Assembly: GCA_946478845.1 (NCBI GenBank)
Contig: CAMLDI010000040.1
Span: 1 to 22,586, forward strand
From: an uncultured Paenibacillaceae bacterium
GTDB taxonomy: Bacteria; Bacillota; Bacilli; Aneurinibacillales; Aneurinibacillaceae
DNA: 22,586 bases
Direction: 5' to 3'
The notes below the pieces were generated by a model, which saw only the letters and a program-made list of their open reading frames with translations, was not told the DNA's origin and did no database searches. Position numbers and translations under genes: made by a program. Shown piece after piece: positions 7,753 through 15,016 of this stretch. Numbering within the stretch: the stretch's first letter is position 1; each line of letters starts with the position of its first letter.

Positions 7753-7767
7753 TTATAGCGCTTACAA
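7753..7767 (-). promoter_or_regulatory. cre-like site upstream of flavin monooxygenase
   Basis: Read on the minus strand, TTGTAAGCGCTATAA fits the cre consensus WTGNAANCGNWNNCW with one mismatch. It shares the core AAGCGCTAT with the site at 3658 before the catechol operon, suggesting joint control by CcpA or by another regulator. Confidence 0.4.
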
Positions 7768-7771
7768 TGTA

Positions 7772-7930
7772 AATACTAATAAAATAATCGAGGCCTATCT
7801 AGTGTAAAAACTAATGAACTTCTCCCCCTTATTTCCGAGAATTTTAACGGAACGAACCGCAAGCGTAGGATGAATAAGGAAATAAAGACTATACTCGTAA
7901 TTGAACCAAAAAATCTTAAGAAAAGACTTT
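7772..7930. other. gene-free spacer
   Basis: No convincing coding frame, hairpin or repeat was seen here. It separates the monooxygenase promoter region from the DJ-1 leader. Confidence 0.5.
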
Positions 7931-7957
7931 TTGAAGTTCTGTCGGAATTAATATAAT
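7931..7957 (+). promoter_or_regulatory. possible promoter of DJ-1 gene
   Basis: TTGAAG and a perfect TATAAT are separated by 15 bases, which is short. A second TATAAT at 7968-7973 overlaps the following hairpin. Confidence 0.35.
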
Positions 7958-7970
7958 TTCATAAAGTATA

Positions 7971-8005
7971 ATAACTTCCCTGACGTTAGCTGTCAGGGAA
8001 GTTAT
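7971..8005 (+). promoter_or_regulatory. perfect 14-bp stem-loop in DJ-1 leader
   Basis: ATAACTTCCCTGAC and its exact complement enclose a seven-base loop. No T-run follows, so it is not a standard terminator for the plus strand. A second inverted repeat, ATAATTG (8009-8015) / CAATTAT (8023-8029), follows directly before the ribosome binding site. Together they may be an operator, an mRNA-stabilising leader or an attenuator. Confidence 0.55.
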
Positions 8006-8046
8006 ATTATAATTGGCTATATCAATTATGATTGGAGAGTTATTGG

Positions 8047-8679
8047 GTGCAAACAAAAAAAGTTTATCTTTATGTATTTAATACAATGTCAGACTGGGAA
8101 TATGGATATTTAATTGCTGAACTAAACTCAGGAAGATATTTCAAAAAAGATTTAGCACCTTTAAAAGTAGTTACAGTAGGAACTTCTAAAGAAATTATTG
8201 CTACAATAGGCGGACTAAAGATAAAACCAGATATTTCCTTTGATGAGTGTACTCTTCAGAGTAAAGACCTTATAATTTTACCTGGAGGGAATACTTGGGG
8301 TGAAGATATTCATCAACCTATTTTGAAAAAAATCGGCGAAGCTTTAAAGCTTGGCACTATTGTTGCTGCAATCTGTGGTGCAACTGAAGGACTGGCGAAT
8401 AATGGATACCTAGACTCTAGAAAGCATACAAGTAATAACTTAGAGTATATTAAAATGGTCTGTCCTAATTATAAAGGAGAAAAATTTTATGAGATGGGAC
8501 CTGCAGTATCTGATGCGGATTTGGTTACTGCATCAGGAATAGCTCCTCTGGAATTTGCGATGGAAGTACTAAAAATCTTAGATGTATTTGCACCAGATAC
8601 ATTGCATTCATGGTATAACCTAAATAAGACTCATAAGCCTGAATACTTCTTCCAGCTAATGAATTCAATAAATAGATAA
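8047..8679 (+). CDS. DJ-1/PfpI family protein (YoaZ/YdeA-like)
   Basis: A 210-residue class I glutamine-amidotransferase-like protein of the DJ-1/PfpI superfamily. The nucleophile elbow is AAICGAT with Cys110, and LIILPGGNTWGE (about 75-86) is the usual loop before it. An acidic residue in DWEYG (Glu18) corresponds to the conserved acid near the Cys. The start is GTG at 8047 because GGAGAG sits seven bases before it; the upstream TTG at 8032 would include that site within the coding region. Family members range from chaperone/deglycase-like proteins to stress-response proteins and proteases, so the activity cannot be assigned. It is a single gene with its own leader. Confidence 0.85.
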   Translation: MQTKKVYLYVFNTMSDWEYGYLIAELNSGRYFKKDLAPLKVVTVGTSKEIIATIGGLKIKPDISFDECTLQSKDLIILPGGNTWGEDIHQPILKKIGEALKLGTIVAAICGATEGLANNGYLDSRKHTSNNLEYIKMVCPNYKGEKFYEMGPAVSDADLVTASGIAPLEFAMEVLKILDVFAPDTLHSWYNLNKTHKPEYFFQLMNSINR

Positions 8680-8792
8680 GCCCAAAAATCAATCATTTGC
8701 TGCCTTTTCCCTGGTTACTTTAATCTTTTATTAAAAAACCGGGAGTAAGGAGTGAATAATAAAGGATGAGATTCGTTTTTTCTTTTAATAAT

Positions 8793-8807
8793 ATTCCGTT
8801 AGAGAGG
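8793..8807 (+). repeat. 15-base motif, copy 1
   Basis: ATTCCGTTAGAGAGG differs in one base from ATTCCGTTAGCGAGG at 17584-17598. Both are in intergenic sequence. They may be ends of decayed mobile elements or a coincidence. Confidence 0.3.
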
Positions 8808-8840
8808 TCTATTTTATAGTCTTTATTTCGGATTTTAAGT

Positions 8841-8872
8841 AAAAACTCGTGCGTCCCATATGAATGAGACGC
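8841..8872 (-). terminator. terminator of the terC-family gene
   Basis: On the minus strand GCGTCTC and GGGACGC form a seven-pair stem (one G-T) with an eight-base loop, followed after five bases by TTTTT. It lies 12 bases beyond the TerC stop. Confidence 0.6.
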
Positions 8873-8884
8873 CTTCAATTAAGT

Positions 8885-9655
8885 TTAACAATTGTCAATT
8901 TCCGCCTGGTTCTTACCCTCTTTAGATAAAACCCAGCCACCCAGGCCAATGCCTCCAAGAACGACCCAAAAAATAACCTGCCAGGCCGTTGATTCCATAA
9001 AGTGATTTGAAACCATATTGATTTGTGGATGAGCTAATGTGTATAAAGAAAGCTTTACCCCAACCCAGGCCACAATCATGTACGCTGCTGTATCCAGATG
9101 GGGTCTATTCTTAAGAAGTTCTACGAAATAAGTAGCTGCAAAGCGAATAATGACAATGCCAATCATCCCGCCTAATAGAACGACAATGAAATGCCCGCTA
9201 TCCATGCCCCCGATGGTTAAGAAATTTGTAGGTGGTAATGATACCGCTAATGCAACAGCTGCTAAGATGGAATCAACAGCAAATGCTAAATCGGTCAGTT
9301 CAATCTTGAATACCGTACCCCAAAAACCTGATTCCTTCTTACCTTTCTTGTGTTCATCCTGTTTTTTGAATACAAATTTTTTTAGCAAATGATGCATTGA
9401 GATATATAAAAGATAAACAGCCCCAATGGCCTGAACCTGCCAAACATTGACCAGAAATGAGATTAAAAACAGTGTGGCAAACCGTAAAATAAAGGCGCCG
9501 GCTAATCCATAAAATAATGCCTTTTTCCGTTCATCCTCTGGCAAATGCTTTACCATCATTGCCATCACAAGAGCATTATCCCCTGCTAATATTCCTTCAA
9601 GGACAACAAGAACAAGCAATACCCAGCCATACTCCATAAGCAATGTTAAATCCAT
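8885..9655 (-). CDS. ykoY: TerC-family membrane protein, Mn-riboswitch controlled
   Basis: A 256-residue integral membrane protein with about seven hydrophobic segments. The TerC metal-site motifs are present: LEGILAGDNALV (Glu20, Asp26, Asn27) and IELTDLAFAVDSIL (Glu119, Asp122, Asp128). The ATG at 9655 is chosen because AGGAGG lies seven bases upstream; the longer frame to 9757 would be translated riboswitch sequence and is rejected. B. subtilis YkoY and YceF, of the same family, move Mn2+ out of the cytosol and help metalate secreted enzymes. The upstream Mn2+-sensing RNA supports the same role here and favours the YkoY assignment. It is a single-gene transcript with its own terminator. 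Confidence 0.85.
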   Translation of the reverse strand: MDLTLLMEYGWVLLVLVVLEGILAGDNALVMAMMVKHLPEDERKKALFYGLAGAFILRFATLFLISFLVNVWQVQAIGAVYLLYISMHHLLKKFVFKKQDEHKKGKKESGFWGTVFKIELTDLAFAVDSILAAVALAVSLPPTNFLTIGGMDSGHFIVVLLGGMIGIVIIRFAATYFVELLKNRPHLDTAAYMIVAWVGVKLSLYTLAHPQINMVSNHFMESTAWQVIFWVVLGGIGLGGWVLSKEGKNQAEIDNC

Positions 9656-9712
9656 TTTTGATCCTCCTATGCTAATGATCTTTCCCTTATCCCTCTCGTT
9701 AGCCATAGGAAA

Positions 9713-9748
9713 ATAAAAAGACCTATGCCAACGAAAGGCAAAGGTCTT
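9713..9748 (-). terminator. riboswitch expression-platform terminator
   Basis: On the minus strand AGACCTTTGCC pairs with GGCATAGGTCT (one mismatch) around a seven-base loop and is followed by TTTTT. The 5' arm includes the CCTTT needed for P1 of the aptamer, so aptamer closure and terminator formation compete, giving transcription on when Mn2+ is bound. Confidence 0.85.
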
Positions 9749-9866
9749 GCTGAGCATGTTTGTTTAATAACCGTACAGTACATGCGAACAAAGCCGATGG
9801 ATATAAATCCATGAAATGACGACTTTGTTTTCAGGAATAATCCTGAACGCTACTCCCCTTTGAAGG
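9735..9866 (-). ncRNA. yybP-ykoY manganese riboswitch aptamer
   Basis: The minus strand carries the conserved AAAGGGGAGTAGC (9861-9849), a TCAGGA/TCCTGA hairpin, an AAAGTCG...CGGCTTT arm enclosing ATGGAT/ATCCAT, a GCATGT...ACATGC arm, and the closing GCAAGACCTTTGCC. AAAGG and CCTTT form the basal P1 helix. This is the known layout of the Mn2+ aptamer, which normally turns on exporter genes when Mn2+ is high. Confidence 0.9.
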
Positions 9867-9973
9867 AAGACTATTTAGTTATTATAGTCTATGATTAACA
9901 TCCTTTTTTGTGACCCGAATCTTCATTCAAATGTAATTTTCTAAGTGAATGCAATTTTGCAACAACAAACTTT

Positions 9974-10594
9974 TTATCTATTAACATACACCACATTTGC
10001 TTTGTATTCATCATAAATCAATTGGACATTAGGGGGAATTCGTAAATAAATGAAATGTTGCCCTCTATTTAAACCTATCCTTTCACCAAACCATTTCCCA
10101 TCTGTAAATTGAACTATTGTAAATTCTTTTTGAAATTTAACAATATTGATGTCCTTTTGCTGTGGAATAAATGCCCGTAACTTGTTGCCTTCTAGTGCAG
10201 TTTTCAGAGAACCTACTTTTTCAGAATAATCCACTCTATCAAAAATAGTTTTTGTTTGGTATTGGACTATGTCTATTGTATGATCATTTGACAGTTTCTT
10301 TTCAATAAAAATATTAACGTTTTCAGGTTCCCCTTCAAAAAGGATTTCAAGTTTATTATCATGAAAAGGATATTGAACTGTTCCTATTTTGTATTTATCA
10401 TAGATAGAATCCAATTTGCCGGCATATAAAGCACTATGCAATCCTGCTGCTTCCTTTTGTGAATTAATGATTTCATTCTGGTTCATTTCATACTTATATA
10501 AATTTCCTATAGGCAATAAATAAAAGACAACAAGGGTAAAAAACATAATAGCTATATATCCACCTGTTATCAAAAGTGTCCGTCTTCCTGTCAT
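9974..10594 (-). CDS. single-TM membrane protein of ABC operon
   Basis: A 206-residue protein with one N-terminal membrane segment (about 7-27) and an extracytoplasmic remainder with no motif I recognise. The ATG overlaps the permease stop (ATGA) and has GGAGG seven bases upstream, so it is translated with the ABC permease. By position it may be an accessory subunit or extracellular sensor for the transporter. No cysteines or enzyme motifs are obvious. The function is unknown; only its membership of the operon is firm. Confidence 0.75.
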   Translation of the reverse strand: MTGRRTLLITGGYIAIMFFTLVVFYLLPIGNLYKYEMNQNEIINSQKEAAGLHSALYAGKLDSIYDKYKIGTVQYPFHDNKLEILFEGEPENVNIFIEKKLSNDHTIDIVQYQTKTIFDRVDYSEKVGSLKTALEGNKLRAFIPQQKDINIVKFQKEFTIVQFTDGKWFGERIGLNRGQHFIYLRIPPNVQLIYDEYKANVVYVNR

Positions 10595-11343
10595 TTTCTT
10601 ACCTCCATTCTATTAGAAATCAGAATGGTACAACAAAAAAGACTGGCTATCATAAGGAAAACTTTCAATATAAAAAGAATAATCGAATGCTCTTGATAAA
10701 ATAAATTAAATATCTCTTCTAAAATACTGGTCTTTCCATCACTGCTTATTTCAAAAAATATAATTCCTAAAAAGAACCCTGGCAAAAATATAAAGAAACC
10801 TTTATGCAATTGAACCAGTATGCCAAAAAAATAACCTACTACGCTTAGTAAAAAAATATATAAAGAAGTAGAAATCATCCCCAGAAATAATTCTAAAGGG
10901 TGAGGCAATAAAGTACCGCCAATACTATTTTCACTTCCAAAATATAAAAACATAATGAACTTAAATACATTTCCAACCAGTAACGATGAAACCCCGCCTA
11001 CTAAACTGGCTGTAAACAAAAAAAGAAGATTAGACAGATTACTAGTAAATCGATTGCTTACAAAAGCAAAATCAGAATGGCGGTAGGCCTTTTTCGTAAT
11101 GGTAATGCCAATAATAAACGCCCAAATCAAAGTAAAAGCAATAATCATATCACTTGAATAACATTGCACTATGACATGCATGGAATTCAATGTTGAGCTT
11201 GAAGTTCCTACCCCGCCTAATGAAAATAAAATAGCAATCATGTGCATGGAAAGCAATGCACTAAAGGCTCCTGTATATGACTTAAGCTTGTACAGAAACT
11301 GTTTTTTTGTAATTTCCCATACATTAGTTTCTATTAAAGACAT
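10591..11343 (-). CDS. ABC transporter permease, YtrC-like
   Basis: A 250-residue, strongly hydrophobic protein with about six membrane segments and no nucleotide-binding motif, so it is the membrane subunit for the ATPase encoded just upstream. The ATG at 11343 is preferred since GGGGGG lies seven bases before it; ATG at 11346 and TTG at 11349 are alternatives. It overlaps the end of the ATPase gene by 20 bases and the next gene by four. The arrangement GntR-ATPase-permease resembles the B. subtilis ytr operon, whose products respond to cell-wall-active antibiotics. The cargo here is unknown. Confidence 0.8.
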   Translation of the reverse strand: MSLIETNVWEITKKQFLYKLKSYTGAFSALLSMHMIAILFSLGGVGTSSSTLNSMHVIVQCYSSDMIIAFTLIWAFIIGITITKKAYRHSDFAFVSNRFTSNLSNLLFLFTASLVGGVSSLLVGNVFKFIMFLYFGSENSIGGTLLPHPLELFLGMISTSLYIFLLSVVGYFFGILVQLHKGFFIFLPGFFLGIIFFEISSDGKTSILEEIFNLFYQEHSIILFILKVFLMIASLFCCTILISNRMEVRK

Positions 11344-12226
11344 CATCAATCCCCCCTTTGCTTTTTCCTGTCAAATAGACACATAAATCATCTGTAGCAA
11401 CGGATGATACTTGGATTCCCTGCATTTTAGCCCGTTCCAAAACACTTTCAGGAAAATCATTTTTAACCACAAGATAGATACTGTCTTTCCCTACCCTTTC
11501 TTCATAGAAAATCTCTTTATACTTAGCAATGTCATTGACTATCTCCGACTTTCCCCTCAGTCCAACTGCGTACTCTTTCAGATCTGAAATAGACATATGA
11601 ATACGTTTTTCCCCATTATGGATGAGCAATACATCCTCCAATATGTCTTCAATCTCATCTAAAAGATGGGTAGATAAAATGATAGTACGGGGGTGTGCAA
11701 TATAATCTTTTAATAATGCCCGATAAAAATCTTTTCTCACAGCTGAATCCATTCCTGTTGTAGGTTCATCAAATATGGTCAATGGACATCGGCTGGCTAA
11801 ACCTATGATCATATTAAAAGTGCTTTTTTTCCCTTTTGATAGACTGCGATAAAGTTGATCTTGCTTAAAATCGAAGTATTCGAACAAACCTAGGGCCAGT
11901 TTCCAATCCCAGTTTTTATAAAAGCTGCTGGCCGAGCCTAATAAATCCCCAAGACTTAAGAAGGATGGCAAAGGCATGTTGTCATCTACAAAAATTAGAT
12001 TGGAAGAAACTTTGAGGCTATTAAAGGGATTTTCTGAAAAAACTTGAATTTCCCCCGAGGTTTTATGGATAAAACCAGCGATAATTTTCAGTAAAGTTGT
12101 TTTCCCCGCTCCATTACGTCCAATAAGCCCGGTTATTGTGTTCTCTTCAATGGCAAATGAAAGGTCATGTATAGCTTTTACCTTCCCAAAGGTTTTTGTT
12201 AGGCTTTTACACTGGATCACATCCAT
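11324..12226 (-). CDS. ABC transporter ATP-binding protein, YtrB-like
   Basis: A 300-residue ABC ATPase. Numbering from the upstream ATG: Walker A GRNGAGKT (37-44), signature LSKGKKST (130-137), Walker B LTIFDEP (150-156), and the switch His188 in STHLL. The signature departs from LSGGQ and no clear Q-loop glutamine is seen at FVDDN (80-84), which also occurs in YtrB-like ATPases. A C-terminal regulatory stretch of about 100 residues follows. The ATG at 12226 has GGAGG seven bases upstream; one codon earlier (12229) gives an ATGA overlap with the regulator stop. It probably powers the permease encoded next. Import or export cannot be decided, although the absence of a binding protein favours export or signalling. 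Confidence 0.88.
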   Translation of the reverse strand: MDVIQCKSLTKTFGKVKAIHDLSFAIEENTITGLIGRNGAGKTTLLKIIAGFIHKTSGEIQVFSENPFNSLKVSSNLIFVDDNMPLPSFLSLGDLLGSASSFYKNWDWKLALGLFEYFDFKQDQLYRSLSKGKKSTFNMIIGLASRCPLTIFDEPTTGMDSAVRKDFYRALLKDYIAHPRTIILSTHLLDEIEDILEDVLLIHNGEKRIHMSISDLKEYAVGLRGKSEIVNDIAKYKEIFYEERVGKDSIYLVVKNDFPESVLERAKMQGIQVSSVATDDLCVYLTGKSKGGIDDVFNRN

Positions 12227-12606
12227 CATCTTCCCTCCCCACCAGAATTCCTCGCCGCTTTAACCATGTGAATTAACTCATTTTCACCCACATTGAGACG
12301 TTCTGCTTCCTGCACTAATTCCAATACCAATTTTTTTAAAGTAATATTTTTCCGTTTTTTAAGGATGAGTTCTTTTCCATTGGGAGAAACAAACATCCCT
12401 AACCCCCTCTTTTTATATAAGATGTTTTCATCGGCCAAAATTTTTAATCCTTTAGCAGCTGTTGCTGGATTTATATTAAACATCTCTGCAAGCTGATACT
12501 GAGAGTAAACTTTTTCATCTTCAGCAAGGCTTCCAGATAATATTTCAGTCTCCACCCAATCTGATATTTGAATGTAAATTGGTTTCGTTCCATCAGAATT
12601 CAGCAT
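12226..12606 (-). CDS. GntR-family regulator, YtrA subfamily
   Basis: A 126-residue regulator: winged helix-turn-helix KPIYIQISDWVETEILSG...YSQYQLAEMFNINPATAAKGL...ILYKKRGLGMFV, followed by a short helical tail of about 45 residues. The short effector/dimerisation part and a linked ABC transporter define the YtrA subfamily. I take ATG at 12606 as the start because a strong AAGGAGGTG lies before it; the ATG at 12633 has none and falls at the edge of the operator. It is the first gene of the four-gene operon and very probably represses it through the palindrome just upstream. Confidence 0.88.
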   Translation of the reverse strand: MLNSDGTKPIYIQISDWVETEILSGSLAEDEKVYSQYQLAEMFNINPATAAKGLKILADENILYKKRGLGMFVSPNGKELILKKRKNITLKKLVLELVQEAERLNVGENELIHMVKAARNSGGEGR

Positions 12607-12635
12607 CACACTTGCACCTCCTTTATACTTCATGT

Positions 12636-12669
12636 AACATAGTGCATTACTGATGTAATGTACTATGTT
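12636..12669. promoter_or_regulatory. 34-bp palindromic operator of GntR/ABC operon
   Basis: Arms AACATAGT-n-CATTAC and GTAATG-n-ACTATGTT are exact complements around TGAT, except for the single bases at 12644 and 12661. It lies 30 bases upstream of the regulator start. A possible -35 TTGATT (minus strand, 12688-12683) would put the -10 region inside the palindrome, so bound repressor would block polymerase. Confidence 0.75.
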
Positions 12670-12762
12670 TAATATACCATATAATCAAGATTTTTTATTA
12701 ATGACAACTACCACTTTATGACTTTCCCTTTAATAGTTTACATAACAAAATTATAGACAACT

Positions 12763-12795
12763 AAAAACCCCCATCTGCTGATGAGGGTTACGTTT
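12763..12795 (-). terminator. terminator of the urease operon
   Basis: On the minus strand AACCCTCAT and ATGGGGGTT pair around a six-base loop (CAGCAG), followed by TTTAG, about 27 bases beyond the ureD stop. The other strand ends GAGGGTTACGTTTTT, so it may also work in the plus direction. Confidence 0.7.
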
Positions 12796-12815
12796 TTAAT
12801 CGACGAACTGTTTAA

Positions 12816-13610
12816 TCATTTTAATACTCTGGGTATGGAAAACAACTTCTTGCATTGCTCCATCCCTTCTTTGATAGACCAGGAGGAATTGCCTAAAAAA
12901 CGGATCACAATCCCATTTTTCTCTAACATGCTGCACCCGGCATAAATCCCCTTTTCCTCCATTGCATAAAGACAATCTTTCGTTGCTTGAGCCTCTTTCC
13001 TACCAATTTCCTCAGAAAGCACCCATAAGGTACCCACATGGGTATAAGGGCCAAGAGGGGAAAGGTTATTGTCTCTCTCTGGCTCCAAACAATAGGAATC
13101 CCACACAGCCCACTCCCCATCCCAATAAACGGATAATTGGCTGGAAAAACGCTGGTAGGCAAAGCATTCCCCGTAGCCTAGCCTCCCTGGAGCAATAATC
13201 TCACTTAAAAATGCTGCCCCTCCTGATGCAATATGAATTTCAGTATCACTTTCATGGTTCGCTTGTTGTAAAGGAATGATGGGTTCAGGAAAATAACAAA
13301 GAAACCCGCCACCCTGGACAGTGAATCGTTGGATTTGTTTGCTTTTCCCAACCTTTGGGGAAGGATGCAATTTACTTGAGGATTGATTGGTTAGGAAAAC
13401 ACAGGCACCTTCCCCAACTTTACAGTGGATTTCTTGCAGGTCTCCATTAAATAATCCGGGAGAAGAATCCATGAGATAAATCAAGAGACGGTCCTGTTCA
13501 TCCCGCAGGGGTTTCGCTACTTTTAATGGGCTTTGTTGGGAAGAAGCAATGAGTTGGCTTTTTCCTGCAATGGAAGCTATTTCTCCTTTCCACCATCCCT
13601 TTACCCTCAT
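12816..13610 (-). CDS. ureD: urease accessory protein UreD (UreH)
   Basis: A 264-residue UreD-type scaffold protein. It has family stretches such as [15 protein letters not shown] (about 43-57), [15 protein letters not shown], and [22 protein letters not shown]. UreD joins UreF and UreG on apo-urease and forms the channel by which Ni2+ reaches the active site. The first ATG overlaps the ureG stop by four bases. It is the last gene of the operon, the usual place for ureD in Bacillus-type clusters. Length fits the family. Confidence 0.92.
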   Translation of the reverse strand: MRVKGWWKGEIASIAGKSQLIASSQQSPLKVAKPLRDEQDRLLIYLMDSSPGLFNGDLQEIHCKVGEGACVFLTNQSSSKLHPSPKVGKSKQIQRFTVQGGGFLCYFPEPIIPLQQANHESDTEIHIASGGAAFLSEIIAPGRLGYGECFAYQRFSSQLSVYWDGEWAVWDSYCLEPERDNNLSPLGPYTHVGTLWVLSEEIGRKEAQATKDCLYAMEEKGIYAGCSMLEKNGIVIRFLGNSSWSIKEGMEQCKKLFSIPRVLK

Positions 13611-14287
13611 GAGGATTTACCCATATCATCGGCTAAATGATATTGTTGTTTAATCCACTTTACAATTTCCTCGACCCCAACACTGGCAAATAAATTAGTA
13701 AAGACAAAAGGCTGGTCTCCTCGCATTCGTTTCGTATCCCGTTCCATGACTGCAAGGCTTGCCCGAACGTAGGGAGCCAAATCAATTTTGTTAATCACCA
13801 GCAAATCAGAACGGATAATCCCTGGACCTCCTTTACGGGGAATCTTCTCCCCCTGGGCCACATCAATGATATAGATAAACAAATCTACCAGTTCCGGACT
13901 AAATGCCGCTGCCAGATTATCTCCCCCGCTTTCAATAAACACCATATCAAGGTCTGGGAAGCGGTTTTCCAGCTCTTCCACCGCATCAAAATTCATGGAT
14001 GCATCTTCCCGAATGGCTGTATGGGGACAACCTCCTGTTTCGACACCAATAATCCGATCCTCTGGCAGAACTCCTGAATCCAATAAAATTTCTGCATCTT
14101 CTTTTGTGTAAATATCATTGGTAATCACAGCTACACTATAGGTCACTTTTAATATCCCGCATAATTTTTCAACAAGAGCTGTTTTTCCCGACCCTACAGG
14201 GCCACCTACACCAATACGCATGGCCCGGCCTCCTTGAAAAGAATGGTGTTGCCAATCATGGTGGTGGTGGGATTGTCCCTGACACAT
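13607..14287 (-). CDS. ureG: urease accessory GTPase UreG
   Basis: A 226-residue SIMIBI-class GTPase that couples GTP hydrolysis to Ni2+ delivery to urease. The P-loop GPVGSGKT is at 29-36 and the metal-binding Cys-Pro-His motif at 87-89 ([15 protein letters not shown]). A segment [12 protein letters not shown] and an NKIDLAPYV base-specificity motif follow. The N-terminus has a short His cluster (His7-10, His14, His15) that is absent from minimal UreG proteins and could store or capture nickel. No ureE gene accompanies it, so this tail may partly replace UreE. It starts with ATG 14287 after a GGGGG site, 20 bases past ureF. Confidence 0.95.
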   Translation of the reverse strand: MCQGQSHHHHDWQHHSFQGGRAMRIGVGGPVGSGKTALVEKLCGILKVTYSVAVITNDIYTKEDAEILLDSGVLPEDRIIGVETGGCPHTAIREDASMNFDAVEELENRFPDLDMVFIESGGDNLAAAFSPELVDLFIYIIDVAQGEKIPRKGGPGIIRSDLLVINKIDLAPYVRASLAVMERDTKRMRGDQPFVFTNLFASVGVEEIVKWIKQQYHLADDMGKSS

Positions 14288-14307
14288 GGTTCTTCCCCCT
14301 TTTTTCC

Positions 14308-15000
14308 TTATGACATAAATAAACGGGAATAAAGATGTTCATGGCGCATGGATTGAATTTCCTGAAATACATTACGGGAGGCTAACTCTTGCAAGGAGAC
14401 AGGATGATCGAGGATTTGCTGCGTTTCTTCCTTTATATATTGGATTAATGATAGAAGCAATTTCTGCCCCTCTGTCTGACCCATTGAAAACATGCGGATG
14501 GCATTTTGCACCAGGCTATTAACACTCATATATAGATAACTTTCTACCGTGGTATGGGCTTTAAGTTCAAGATGGGCACACATTCCCCCATGGACAATGG
14601 CAGGATTTCCAAAACAAGCCTTTTCCTTGATTTTACTGGCATATTTCTTTAATGAGCAATCAGGATAAAGCTCCAATACTAGATACAAGTACCGTTTCCC
14701 GATTTTGCATCCCCCTTCCCGGGATTCCCTGGCTAACCGGGAAAGGGTCAAGCGGGTATCTAGCTCCCATAGCTCCTCTTCTCTTTCCCCGGCTTTAAAC
14801 AGATGAAAAGCCAAATGAACCCCCTGGCCTTCCATAGGGGACAGATTCCCGTGAATATAGGCCTTTAACCACTCTCTTAACTCTTCAACCCCTCGTATAC
14901 GGCCTTCCTGTACTGCAGTTTCAAGGCCAAAAGAGTGGGAGAAGGCTCCTGTAGGAAAAGCAGAATCAAGCAATTGAATGAAAGGAAGAGAATATCCCAT
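14308..15000 (-). CDS. ureF: urease accessory protein UreF
   Basis: A 230-residue helical UreF protein with the family N-terminus [24 protein letters not shown] and a later [19 protein letters not shown]. UreF binds UreD and UreG and gates nickel insertion. I take ATG at 15000, 11 bases after AAGGAGG; an upstream in-frame ATG at 15066 would add 22 unusual residues overlapping ureC and has no better site. The gap from the ureBC stop is then 16 bases. Confidence 0.92.
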   Translation of the reverse strand: MGYSLPFIQLLDSAFPTGAFSHSFGLETAVQEGRIRGVEELREWLKAYIHGNLSPMEGQGVHLAFHLFKAGEREEELWELDTRLTLSRLARESREGGCKIGKRYLYLVLELYPDCSLKKYASKIKEKACFGNPAIVHGGMCAHLELKAHTTVESYLYMSVNSLVQNAIRMFSMGQTEGQKLLLSLIQYIKEETQQILDHPVSLQELASRNVFQEIQSMRHEHLYSRLFMS

Positions 15001-15016
15001 TGCACCCCATTCCTCC

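Noticed and set aside
8032..8046. TTG start for the DJ-1 protein
   Set aside because: It would place the GGAGAG ribosome binding site inside the coding sequence; GTG at 8047 fits better.
9656..9757. N-terminal extension of the TerC-family protein
   Set aside because: It translates the riboswitch terminator, and the true ATG at 9655 has a consensus ribosome binding site.
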